From Liolophura sinensis (Eukaryota; Mollusca; Polyplacophora; Chitonida; Chitonidae), in the NCBI RefSeq assembly GCF_032854445.1, contig NC_088301.1, positions 42,529,116 to 42,581,186 of the forward strand: a stretch of 52,071 bases of DNA. The letters run 5' to 3'. Made by a program: the position numbers and the translations under genes. The notes beneath the pieces are model-generated. The model did no database searches and was not told where the DNA came from. It saw nothing but the letters and a program-made list of their open reading frames with translations. Positions 12,501 to 23,189 of this stretch are shown piece by piece (within the stretch, counting starts at the first letter, position 1; the number at the start of each line of letters is the position of its first letter).

Positions 12501-14315
12501 AGTCATCGGTCCCATCAGTAAGCTGGCAGATGGTGTGCTTCAAGACTCAAGAGTCCAAGGTGTAAACAAAGCCGGAGTATGTTATCAGGTGCTTCTTTCT
12601 CTACTAGCGATATTTCTTCTTTACTGTCGGGATATATTGAGAAGAATGTACTTCCATTAGAGCCAATGCGGAACACATCCTTTTGAGTTATCAAAATGCA
12701 TTGATAATTTCAATGTAGTGCCATTACAACTTAATTCCCGAAATTTGTTAATTAATCTTTCTCATTAAAAATATAAAAGCCTGCACTGTGTGAAATAGTA
12801 CTAAGCCATGTGTCCGAATCACAATTCTCAATACATATAGAAACAATGTTTTGTGAGCTTGAAAGTAAAAAAAACCTACTTAGCCAAGATAAAATTAGAA
12901 GTTAGACTTACAGTATTCGGTGGCAATGCCCGTATCTTGGCCTCCGTTGTTGTCTCCCTCCCCTCTCCTGCTGGGGTTATGACAATGCTGGATATGGATC
13001 TTTCGCTGCCTTTTTTCCCAATGGATGACTTCCCTTTGTCGTCTAAAACAGATTTTATGTCAAAGGATGGAGGGCGAGGTTGTGGAACACGTGGTTCCGT
13101 GGGGACCTGTGGTGTTGGAGCTAAGCTATCAGGGAATGCATCTAGAGCTTCCAGAGTGAGATCCGGCGTAGACCCTAGTCCCGATAGCCCGTCCGAGAGG
13201 TCATCGGAGTTCTCCCCTGCCCCTCGGGTCTCGTCTGGTATAGACAACATTTCGTCCTCATCCGAGTCCGACAACCCTTCCCCCGAACATTGCCCTTGCG
13301 TCCCCTGCTCTAAATGTGCCCTGTTGGCACTTACATCGCGCTTCCTGGCACTTTTGGGCCTGGTTCGCGTGGTCAGCGGCAGGGTAAGGGACTTGGCTTG
13401 TCGGAGACTTGCCACATTGGTTTTGTTCGATACACGTTCACATTTGGCAGATGTTATACGGCTTGGGCGACTGTCCCTTCCGTTTTCCAGAGAGCTTCGT
13501 AAGCCGCTCTCCTTTACTTCCCCAATCACAGACAAATTCCCTGAGTCAGAGTGACTAGGACGCAATTGTCCAAGAGGCGGTAGATTATCATAATCTTTAT
13601 TAGTTAATGATTCTTTACTGACAGATTTACGGTTTCTTGAAAACCCATTAGTCGCACTGGTGTGTTTGGAATTAGCTTCCGCGGAGGCCTGATCACTTCG
13701 ATTGCCACTGTCTAGACTTGGGTTTGGTATACTGGTACGACTAGAACTATTTGAACGCTGATCTACATTGAATGTCTTTCGTCCCATGTGCCAAGAGTCG
13801 CAGGACTCCGAACCCAGAAGGCTGGTGTCGCTAAAGTTCAAATCGGAGTTTTGGTTGATCAGGTATCCGTCCACATATTCTGACCCATCGCGTGATTTGT
13901 AAGCGCTGTATCTTAGCGAGGATCCTTCTGTACCCAGTCCTTCCCCCCAAGCACCATGTTTGCCAAGGCTTCCTGGCAGGTTGTCGTAAACTGACAAATT
14001 ACACCCGTCGTCTTTTCTCCGATTACTCGACTGATGCCTCCTATCCACCGGCTCGGTATCGGTATACCCACTTTGGCCTTTACCTGAATTGGCGTCATAC
14101 CCTGTGGAGTTATTATTCGTTTGCTTGATCCACTTTTCCTCACTCTCCGTCAGCGGGGGTCCTGTCCTGTGACCTTCCCCAAAATTCCTCAGATCGGCCC
14201 CGGAAGTCGCACCTGCAGTTGCGTCATTACCAGGTAATCTTTCCGGACGTCTCTCCGTACTATTGACTACTTGTACCGATTTACTTCCCGAGCATAAACT
14301 CGACGTAGCTCCCAT
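372..14315 (-). CDS. Acylated coiled-coil protein with KY-type transglutaminase-like domain (3' part outside window)
   Basis: Fourteen exons read on the minus strand: 14315-12912, 9025-8807, 7932-7855, 7103-6897, 6225-6112, 5899-5834, 4658-4485, 4196-4128, 3855-3625, 3444-3370, 3114-2896, 2372-2193, 1905-1750 and 595-372. Each is bounded by AG/GT, and all junctions up to the last are phase 0, giving at least 1138 residues. The start is the first ATG (14315-14313), in good context with an in-frame TAA four codons upstream. Residues 1-9 (MGATSSLSC-like: Gly2, Ser6, Cys8) fit N-myristoylation plus palmitoylation. Residues 2-468 are low-complexity and polar. Residues about 540-1010 are charged and helical (e.g. 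KRREQ-, RKREKEKP-rich), suggesting coiled coils. The last exon looks like a KY/hillarin/LTD-1 transglutaminase-like domain. I do not recognise the middle of the protein. The exon 9 donor (3624/3625) is the least certain boundary. Function is unknown; a membrane-anchored cytoskeletal scaffold is a guess. Confidence 0.72.
2896..4658 (-). other. Coiled-coil core exons 7-11 of the same gene
   Basis: Five exons (4658-4485, 4196-4128, 3855-3625, 3444-3370, 3114-2896) encode a highly charged helical block. Examples are AMLELNDRFMQTVSDKRDAA, LIEERDAQRLKRRDDLKKK, KKDILKDMQKRYEETIKATK and ENIRKREKEKPVETHMDVV. Alternating Glu/Lys/Arg with regularly spaced Leu/Met/Ile supports coiled-coil formation. No catalytic motif is seen. 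It lies between the disordered N-terminus and the transglutaminase-like C-terminus. Confidence 0.66.
4902..5003. repeat. Near-perfect 25-bp inverted repeat with about 52-bp loop
   Basis: The left arm 4902-4926 (tactgactatattttgg...) and the reverse complement of the right arm 4979-5003 agree at 24 of 25 positions. The spacer is about 52 bp and AT-rich. It sits in the intron between exons 6 and 7 of the coiled-coil gene. It could be the remains of a small hairpin or MITE-type element, or a structured intronic RNA. Confidence 0.8.
8807..9025 (-). other. Exon 2 of the coiled-coil/TG-like gene
   Basis: It encodes 73 residues, beginning SLEEVGAMIAGDIIFRR and ending in a Thr/Pro-rich segment. A TTTCAG acceptor and a GAAG/GTAAGA donor frame it. 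Phase 0 at both ends matches the end of the 468-codon exon 1, about 3.9 kb upstream, which is the main argument for joining the two. The hydrophobic-charged pattern (IVKAYRIILEQLLAYKDAKD) suggests a helix. Confidence 0.7.
10381..10428. repeat. 16-bp tandem repeat, three copies
   Basis: Three consecutive units of the form atgagtcRgacaYagt start at 10381, 10397 and 10413, with two or three differences between copies. This is a small minisatellite in intron 1. Confidence 0.85.
10437..10570 (-). mobile_element. Probable degenerate SINE tail
   Basis: The plus-strand sequence runs tatttacttatttgactgg, then cctcaagaatgtttcattta, then a 'gggaggaagaaac' block. This matches, in reverse orientation, the body-to-tail order of the SINE-like copies at 46000 and 48245. 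The tRNA-like head is not recognisable here. Confidence 0.45.
12275..12319. repeat. 26-bp tandem duplication
   Basis: The motif ccaaYcttatctgRgtgt occurs at 12275 and again at 12301, a period of 26 bp. The second unit is partial. Confidence 0.7.
12912..14315 (-). other. Exon 1 of the coiled-coil/TG-like gene: 468-residue disordered N-terminus
   Basis: A single long exon encodes residues 1-468. It starts MGATSSLCSGSKSVQVV: glycine 2 and serine 6 match the N-myristoyl-transferase pattern, and cysteine 8 is a natural palmitoylation site. The rest is rich in Ser, Asn, Gly, Asp and Arg, with no membrane segment and no recognised fold. An acidic stretch (SDSDEDEML, about residues 339-347) and several Pro-rich turns lie toward its end. 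The exon ends in IRALPPNT at a clear GTAAGT donor (12911-12910). A 233-codon open frame on the opposite strand (12853-13554) is taken to be a shadow of this exon. Confidence 0.78.
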
Positions 14316-17300
14316 TTTACTCAAATGTTACCTTGAGCGCACCACGTATTACATAATATGGCCCTTCTCGCCCTCCATACAGAACGTTTCTCATCCCATT
14401 GCAAATCTATGCAAGCCACCAGGTTTCACATCCCAATGATGTGGTGTTCTTAAGGTGATAGTCGGGATTCCTGAATTTCATGCATATGTTGGAGAGCGAA
14501 TAGCCGTTGATTGTGGAAGTAATAAATGAGCAGGGGTGAAGAGCTAATGCAAATGTATACACGGAGAATGCCCTTTTAACAAGACACCGCGTAGCTCTTT
14601 ACTGGTCTCTTGATTCCTCCGGTTGACCTCTCAATCATTCCTATGTACCAGGATCGGTTTATTCTCCAAGCACCTGCTGAGCAAAGGGGAATCACTGTGC
14701 GACCGGTACATTCCACCCGGAGAAAAAGCGCGAGTTTGTAAGTAGAGGTTACCGCTGCCTGGGCATCTCGGAATGTCAGCACGGTGGCACCAGGAGAGGG
14801 AATCTCTCATCCACACCTGAAGGAGAATTCAGATAGCACCAATTAGTGCAGAGACACAGATGACATGAATGCCAACATATACAGACCCGCTTCATTGCAC
14901 ATTCCTTTAGGCATTCCGCTATAAAACTTAACCATTACACGTTCATCACTACCTGACTACTACTACCTTACAGGTTGCAACATCTCGAAATAAAATGACT
15001 CCCTCGAGTTTAAAGCCATCTGATTCGTTGAAAATGTCTTTTCATCCATCAACCTGGGTCATATTTACCACAGGGGTTCTTAGATGTATAACCTGTGTGT
15101 CTGCACCAGCTCGTTTAAAGTACCTGCAGCTGATCTGGCATCATCTGGAGCTGATACCACAAAGCTAATCCTAACTTAAAATCTGAAGCCTTGCCATATT
15201 TATCAGTTTTTGATACTGGGAGCTGAAATGTTTAAACATTTGCCTTAAAGTAACATTGATGAGATGATCAATATTTTAATTTCCAGGGCACAATATATGG
15301 TCTAAAAGCGTATCTGAAATTTTGACTTAAATGACACATGAAGAGGAACTCTAAAATAAGGATTATGGTTTCCAGTGAGATGAAGAATGTCATAGAATGT
15401 AATGTAATGTATGATGCATTTTATGCCTTTTAATTATCCCTCTATTTTATGCATGTTTCCCGCCGGAAATTTTCAGAAAGGACGTCAACTTTATACCGAA
15501 TTAGCGAGGCCAGCTCAGCGCCAGCTATGCAAGCGCTTCTTCCCACAGAGTTGCCATGACAGCAATTACTATTTATGTCATTGCTGTAGGCTACTTAACT
15601 TCCAGATTGGCAACTGAGATGTGAGGAAAACTGTAGTTTAAAGCAGTTCTTATTCCACAAAAAGAAAGCTGAAACATTTTTTGTAACTTAATATATTAGG
15701 ACACATCGCCAAGGTTTAATTTATCCTTTAATTCATAATTGGCCTTGTAGAATGCACCCAAATCGTAAAAGTTTTATTGTCAGTTTTATTGATTGGAATA
15801 TGTGGTGCTTTTGTAGAATGGGCAGTGAGGGTCATTGCATGTAGGCTAAAGACAAACGAAGCCGATATTATACTCCACACTTCCAACACAGCTAAAAAAT
15901 GTGAAAGCCTTTTTCAGAAAATCAATAATTATCAGACATAAACTCGGTAAAAAATCCATCATGTGTGCTAAATGGGTCATTTCTAAAGACAAGAACGGAT
16001 ATTTACCAAAACCCTTTTCGAAGTTAAGTTAAAACTGCTTTCATGGCAAAAATCCTTCATGCAATGATTCAAACAGATCATCTTTTTTATATGTCTACAT
16101 TTGAATCCACAATAGCGCAGCAGTCGATACATTAGGGAGTCTCAAATGAAAAACACGATAAGCGTTAAAAGTTTAACAGTTACCTGATTTTTGCCACATG
16201 TGCATTTAGAATGACAAACTTAAAGAACTCAAGGAGGGCAAACAGAAAGCAAGCACACTAGCTAAGACGGTACACAGAAGGCTTGGACAGCAAAACTCGT
16301 ACAAAACAGCTGAATACACTTCGGCCGACTACATGCAAATATAGGTCAAAACGCGGTGTTTCCGGAGCGGTGAGCTGCAGCCATATGCTCACAACGGGGG
16401 ATTCCTACAGTTATAATATATAGAAAGATCTTTAAGAACATCTGTGCTTATGATGAGTATACTGCGCTTCTCGTAAAAGGTTACATGGTTAATAAGACAG
16501 TATAAGAGAACCAAAGCGTGGAAACCCTTTATATACTTTGCTGTGTGTATACAGCGTAAAGCAAGGGTCCTACACAAAAAATCCTTTAATGCATCCCTGA
16601 GGAACTGACTGTCGTCCATTTCAGTCCACAGTGAAAGACCCAGAACAACAGAATATTTCTTCCAGTGTAATGTTGACGTCAGCTGTACAGATGCCAAAAT
16701 AGTTTGCTTTTAAAGTATTCTTGTACAAGATATATCGTTAATAGATAATGTCGAGTGTAATGGGTTCAGGCTGAGCGAAATAGTAAGGCTTTGCAGTGTG
16801 TATTAAGTGTTCGGAGATTACCTTCGCTACTCCGACTGAACCTTACCAGTGCTAGTAAACTCAAGCTAAGATGTTGATTTGGATTATACATGTTTAGACA
16901 GATACCTGATAACATCTGGCCAGACACTTGCATTACAATACGCCATTTGTTCAATATCTTACCTTACACTCTTTTCCTAAACATCAATTACTCAGTAAAA
17001 CGATGTTGTACTTCAGAACTATATTATAACCCTCAAAACAGATTGCTACAATACTGTCCATGCTCAAGATGTGCACCCCAAGTATGGCCATTAGAGATTC
17101 AAACGAATTGCTTAACAGGCGGGGAAAAATGATTTGCCTTCTGACTTCGCACAGGTAACATATATATGTTGATCTGTTTGACTCATAGATTGTGTATATT
17201 CGAGCGGTAAGCTGCGAATGACTAAACAAATATGCACCGACAAGACCCTAAAACTAGCAATGTGTGTGTTAAAATCAGATGGTGGCTGGTTTTCCGTCCA

Positions 17301-18111
17301 TCTGATCGGGTGCTCGTCAGCGCCAGTGCACAGTTTTTGGGCCCCCGAAACTTAACCATAACGTGCATGAGGAAAAGCACCTGGAAACTGCTCAGGCTTT
17401 TACTTTAGATCTGCCCAGAGTGCCCTTAAATAACTATAATACCACCGAGCTTGCCCACATCATATTTCCCGTCTGCTATACACATCAGTGAATTATCAGT
17501 CCGACCTGTCGACCGACTTCGGCTACCGCACTAAATATACAGTTAGCATAGATGTGCAAACAAGTTAAACACCCGCGACCACGTGCAGTACTTTTCTCCT
17601 TTGTGTATTTAGTTGTTCCATTTTAAGCACGTACCTTGACTATACGTATCATCACATGTTGCGAATATTGATTAACATCGTCATGGTTTTGAGTCAGAAC
17701 GCAATTCAATGGTATGAATGGCGTTGCCACAACTTCACGTCTATAACAGACAGCCCGACCTACAGATAGACCCATATGATCCTAACAGCGCGTCCGAATA
17801 TAGATGTCCGTCGTTTTTGATTGATGCAGACTTGTTCCATTAAATTATAGAGTACTAGGTCTATTACGGCTATAATTATAATTTTTATGTCTCAAATTAT
17901 ATTATTAAATAACAGGGATACGTTCTTATAACCGAATTGCAATAGCTTATAAGAATCTATGCGTCGAAATAGACACATTCGTACACCAGCCGTCAACCGT
18001 AAGGACGTTCCAGGTAAACATTCGCGAGGACAATTCCCGAGCGACGATTAATACAAACTACCCAAGAACTAAAAAAGTATATAAAGTACAAAATTAGAAC
18101 GGAATCACGCA

Positions 18112-18360
18112 GTTTTCAATGATCTTGGAATGGCGCATGGTATGTTCTAGGCGAATGAGTGAAATCAGTATTCAAAGCGTTCACCATGCTAGTATATAAG
18201 ATGATAATAAAATATGTATCTGCGCTTTGATTGCAACTGTTTATATATACAGCGTGGCGATCTAATTCAACACGATGAATACACAACCCTAGTCCCGCGT
18301 TAGGTGGAATTAGACACAATCAGCAAGCACCTATTTCCATGGATTAATCGTCTCTTCACA
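18112..18360. repeat. Diverged dispersed repeat, copy A
   Basis: The order of short matches (gttttcaatg; ggtatgttctaggcg; aaatatgtatctg; attcaacacgatg; ccatggattaatcg) recurs in the same order and orientation at 25805-26000. The two copies differ a lot between the matched blocks, so this is an old repeat of unknown class. Confidence 0.5.
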
Positions 18361-19999
18361 ATGGGAGCAAAAGATAAGTCTATTTAAACTGTCAACTTTG
18401 ACATTCACCACATCAATACTAGTAGCTCTAGAATGTTCATATTGATAACAAAAGATCAAGGTCAGCGAAAATCATCTTTGAAGAGAGCTTTGTATGAATA
18501 AAATTGACTTCAAATTTGCTCGTATGCATATGAGGAAAGCGATAGTTTATGTACCCTATCGACATACTAGAATGTAAGTATCACCGCGAACGCACCATAA
18601 GCTGTGCGTCCGCCTTCCCATAGTTGAGGTAACATGTTTCTCTTCCACTCCACCCCAAATAAACCCGCACGAATCTGACTCAGTCCAAAAACATATCCCG
18701 CGTGTGTAAAAGCCAACAGGCTTACGCTGTGTTACGCTGACATTTGTCTCATATGTATCGCATGCTACAAAAGCCAGACCACAGGTTCCGGTAGTATAAA
18801 CATAACAAAGCTCATCTTGACAACATAAGTGCTTACTCTTTTGCTCGTTGGCGTGGTAACACAAACTAAAGCCTTGTTCTTATTTATTGATATAAATGAA
18901 GTAAAAAAAGTCTAGTAAAATCCGTTATAATCTCAAGATTTACAATATATAGATGATGTTATTATTTATATCATTTATATTTGGACAGTATCGTGACGTT
19001 GTGTATTTGAAAAAGTTTAAGCGATTTTTATAGCTGTAGACCTTCACACACTTGTGTGACGTCGTGTCTTGTTTCGTAACATAAGAAATGTTAAAACTGA
19101 TTGAACTTGTATTATGACATCATTCTGCTTAGCTCGAATTGGAACGTCATAAACAAAATGTTTTTTGTGAAGTCAAGGTGTCAATGTACGTAATAACAAA
19201 AGTGAAATCCAACTCAAGCCAGCGAGAAGGAAATCCCGACATTTCACCTTTATATAAGTAATAAAATTTGATCTTATTCATTTCTGTAATCCCTATAATT
19301 TTAATAATCTGCACCGTATATTAAACGTTTAGGTAGCATTTTAAAATCTTGAAAAGAATCGTCCAGTACCTCCGCCAGTTGCTGCAGGTTTTTTTTTCAC
19401 ACGAGTTTGTCTTATTAAAGACCACTTAAATCACGTTATGTGACTTGTTAACTCAGGTTTAATGGCGTTACATCTACAAGTGCATCACACAGTCAACTTA
19501 ATCCATTGACTTCGAGGAAAGACTTTTATATCTAATCGAGTGTCTCACGCGAGTATTAATAACACACATAACCCATTGGCAGGGGTCGTGTTTCTCTTCT
19601 GACACGAGATAAACAGGGGAGAATCTCCCAGCTTTAGCACATCATGGCCACAGAGTTGCCGATAAAGTACGTGTGGTACGGAAGACAGTCTTGTTCGCAT
19701 CCCTTTGCCTTGAGGCGCCAGGCAGCTTTACAGTCTTGTAACAAACCCTGCAATCTTAACCTTCAGTGACTCGAGCATTATTGCTTCCCGAGCGAGAACA
19801 AAAAAATCTGCTCTTACCAGCAAGTCTAGCCCGATGCTACTTCAACACTCCAGATATAAGGTCCCAGGGCAACAAGTTTGCCTCTACTTTCTAAACTCAT
19901 GTCTTTACAAGTGGCTATCTAGCTGTAAGGTGATGTTCGACTGAGAATCACCTATAACGTGCACATCATATTGGCTTCTCGCGGGATGCCAAGCGCGGC

Positions 20000-20013
20000 G
20001 TTGCTGTGGCAAC
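20000..20013. promoter_or_regulatory. RFX X-box-like imperfect palindrome
   Basis: GTTGCTGTGGCAAC fits the RFX transcription-factor X-box pattern (two GTTGCY/RGCAAC half sites). It lies in a locally GC-richer segment between the two divergent genes, but more than 5 kb from either coding start. Binding is inferred from the motif only. Confidence 0.3.
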
Positions 20014-21494
20014 GAGTATCCACAGACACGAACAAGCCTTCAAAATCATCACCACCACCATACATATATACATATGTGATTATGGCACATTATTTTCCAG
20101 GTAGTTAATCGATGAGACAGTGGATCGAGTTTAGTGGTGGACATCCCCTCATCCCACTTTCTGACAGAACCATTAACAAAATGAAAATTGCTGTAAGACA
20201 AAGACTAAACATGAAACGTTTTCGTGCTGGATTAAATCTATTCTGCAATAGTGCCAGTGTTCTGAAACGACTTCTAATCAATATACTAATCTGGAAAGAC
20301 AATTCTGGTTGGTATTCCTACGGCACATTCTGTGTTGTGATCACTTGGATTTCTGCATGGCTTTGACGTTTTTGGAAATAAATCCAAACTTTCTTCAGTT
20401 CATTATATCATTACGATATACAACCTATCGGAGATTGTGTCGCTAAATTGTATCGCGTCTAATTGTCTTGTTGGGATCCACATAAAATCATGTAACTAAT
20501 GCTATATTATTACAGGCTAAAATGTTCATAACAACATTATTATTGAAACTAGCACATGATAATCAGATATTAAGATAAAAAAAAGAAAAGCAAAAAAAAA
20601 ATAAAACATGCAGGCATGCAGTGTTGTTGATGAAATACAATATCCACTCGTAAAGCATATCGACTGGGGACTGACGTTATAAGTTGTAACGCTATTGAAG
20701 AACAATGTTTTAGTGGTGAATAATAGGACAGTACTTCTACACACACTGCGCTGATGGCAAACACTCAGATCGGCAATAAACGCAGGTAAAAATATGTAAT
20801 CAATAAATCCCATCCTTACACGGTTTTCAAAAGACCCACCACAAAGTCATAACTGCCAAGCAGCATTCAAATATTTCGTAATCGTAGAAAATCGTTAAGT
20901 GGCGTGTGATCTTTATGGCGTTTGCAACCTACAAGTGCGGTAGCTGTACAAAGGCAGTCGCGACATTAAAAACATTCAGAATTTACCGGGGGTGTCTTTC
21001 GCGAAGCTGGCTGTGAATTAAGTTGAACAGGTGATGTAACATGTTAAACATAATTTGACACTTAGAAAACAAGGCGGCCGAACACCATCATTATTTAATA
21101 AACAGATGTAATAGGCATATGGTTTGATTATGTCAGATACAGGCTTCCGTAGGATGAAGCAAGTTACAGATGCTCCGAGTGGTCTCCATGGTTACACCTT
21201 GTACCTAGAGTTTCTACTTTTTAGAAATCTGTAGATTTTCCGAGTACAATCTAGCTATTATTTTCTTTTTATAAGCAATAGCTAACTGATGTTGCGTCCA
21301 GTTCCTGTGTTGCGTTGTTGAGCTAAAATGGTCGTAAAACCCGTGATAGCAATGATGCTCCGAGACAGTGGTTGATGGTATAAGCTGCCATATTGTTTTT
21401 ACTGGCAACAGACACTCGTCATCCAAGAAACGATTTGAAAGTTTTCACTGTGAGCATTACTCTTCAGTTATTGTAATTTCTACAACAATTCATT

Positions 21495-21803
21495 ACTAGT
21501 CATTCTACTGCAGTTTATTTTCATGAAAAAATTGCATACTTTGTAAATGTTCAGATTTATTGTAACGCGTTCGTGAGGCGTTGTGGATTCGTACAAAAAA
21601 TGTACTTTTACGCGCAATTCCTGACACTTATATTTCACACTATCAATAGTCGATTTTTGACAGCACTTAGTTACTGTCGCTCTGTGAGTATAGGGAGCTG
21701 TTTCATTTCCTTATTTGTATTTTGTAACGATAGGTTATTGCTGATCTGAGAGTTGCAGATAACCTCCTACCGTGTGCATTCCAATGTATGGAAGCCCGTT
21801 AGC
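21495..21803 (+). repeat. 5' long terminal repeat
   Basis: It matches 24367-24675 over its whole length with scattered substitutions and a few one-base gaps. Shared blocks include ttcagatttattgtaacgcg, tttcacactatcaatagtcg and ataacctcctaccgtgtgca. The exact left edge is uncertain by about 15 bp (possible TG start at 21509). Past 21803 the sequence goes straight into pol-like coding remnants, so the usual leader and gag are gone. Confidence 0.83.
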
Positions 21804-21842
21804 TTCAGGAAACCTGTCCTGCCCCTGTATGAAGAGGCTGGA

Positions 21843-23013
21843 GTGGTCAAGGCGAACAGAGTTCGTGTAGCAGGAAACTAGCCAATACTTGTGCCAGCAT
21901 GGTCAGTGAAAGTCATCGAAGGGTCGCCAAGTTCGCGAGTGGTAGCACCGTTCACAGCTGATGTTGAAAAGATAGGCGTACGAGTGCCAACTCTCCCTAA
22001 AGGACTGAAGTTAGTACCCTCAGTCGTGACAGTAAGTACAAACGGGAGGATACCGTTTCAAGTTGCGAACTTCACGGAAAAAGACATGTACTTAAGATGC
22101 ATACCTGCTTCCACTAGGATAGGGACTGGTGGAGTGTATGAGTATACCAGGATGCCATTTGGTCATACGGGAGCACCGGGGGTGTTCATGAGGGTGATGG
22201 GCAAGATATTTGGCGACAAGAACTTTCTAACGTTGACTGTCTACCTGGATGACATCTCTGCTTTAGTAAGACATACGAAGAGATGTTGGAGAGACTCGAC
22301 ATGGTGTTCACACGACTGATGTCCTCGAGCCTTAAAGTGAAACCCAAGAAGTGTCAGTTGTTTAAGACCAAACTTCGCTACCTTGGACATGTTATATCGA
22401 AGAAAGGTATTCTCCCCGACCCCGACAAGACATCAGCTATTCAAGGGTGGCCCAAGCCAAAGTGCGTTGTTTCCTTGGAAACACAGGTTATTACAGGAGA
22501 TTTGTTGACGGTTTTTGGAAAATTGCTGCACTCCTGCAGCAATTATTAACAGGTCCTAGATCCACCAAGAAGAGGAAATCCAGACCTACTCCTCTAGGCG
22601 ATCGTGGCTGGGATGAGGAATGTGACCGGGCAATGGTGGAATTGAAACAGAAGCTAGTTCATCCATCCATTTTGGGTTACCCGGATTTCTCAAGTATGAA
22701 TTTAGAGCTTTTGGCACTGAAGTGGGCGCTTTTCGTAAAATACAGAGACCTTTTGATAGGATCAAGATGTACTGTATTTACGGACAACGACCCTCTGAGT
22801 TACATTCAAACGAATGCTAAGATAGGAGCTACCGAGATGCGTTGGATAGGACAGCTATCTCAGTTTGACCTAAAGAACAAACACCGTTCCGGGAAAGTCA
22901 ACCGCAATGTAGACTCGTTGAGTCGGAAGATACGATATTGTCCAGAGACCAAGCAATTGGAAGAAATCTCTGTACAATTGTTGGAAGAGCGACCTGAGAA
23001 ACGAAATCAGTAA
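21843..23013 (+). pseudogene. pol remnant: linker, reverse transcriptase and RNase H fragments
   Basis: Open segments 21891-22319, 22283-22549 and 22447-23013 overlap in different frames, marking at least two frameshifts (near 22265-22283 and 22447-22480). The first holds a protease-RT linker joined directly to YEYTRMPFG and the catalytic VYLDD motif, so the front of RT is deleted. The second has the LGHVIS element of the RT thumb/connection. The third has GYYRRFVDGF and an RNase H part (LELLALKWAL, FTDNDPLSYI, ATEMRW), with the first catalytic region of RNase H missing. These motifs are typical of metazoan Ty3/gypsy elements. It is non-functional. Confidence 0.82.
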
Positions 23014-23189
23014 ACTAGTCAGTGATGTGTGGGCAGAAAAAGTTAACGAATTGCCACAACGAATATCCTCCCATCCTGTCGTAGCATCGTTCTCTGTCAA
23101 TTGAGGAACTTCCGCGTTCTCCAGGAAAAAGATCCTTCCATTTTACGTCTGCAGGAGTTATGGCATAAGACGTTATTCAGACAGGAGAC

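Larger units (their letters stand above)
9026..12911. other. Large first intron of the coiled-coil/TG-like gene
   Basis: About 3.9 kb separates exons 1 and 2. No coding exon with good splice sites was found on either strand. It contains a 16-bp tandem triplet (10381-10428), a possible SINE tail (about 10437-10570), a 26-bp tandem duplication (12275-12319), and otherwise AT-rich unique-looking sequence. Its length and position make it a candidate place for enhancers, but no specific site can be named. Confidence 0.55.
14316..21494. other. Gene-free intergenic stretch, about 7.2 kb
   Basis: This lies between the 5' end of the minus-strand coiled-coil gene and the LTR element. Only short open frames occur, without paired splice sites or recognisable domains. 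The promoter and 5' untranslated exon(s) of the coiled-coil gene should be here. An acceptor-like site near 14819 with a donor-like site near 14756 (minus strand) might bound a leader exon, but this is weak. A diverged repeat copy (18112-18360) and an RFX-type palindrome (20000-20013) are noted separately. Confidence 0.5.

Noticed and set aside
12853-13554. 233-codon open frame on the plus strand
   Set aside because: It lies opposite exon 1 of the minus-strand gene, has no recognisable domain, and is explained as a shadow of that exon. The minus-strand frame has a good start, an upstream stop and a proper donor.
14576-14816. Short frames that might be an upstream coding exon of the coiled-coil gene
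   Set aside because: An in-frame stop lies just before the 14315 ATG, so any upstream exon would be non-coding.
18556-18864. 102-codon open frame on the minus strand
   Set aside because: No recognisable motif, no paired splice sites, and no neighbouring exon.
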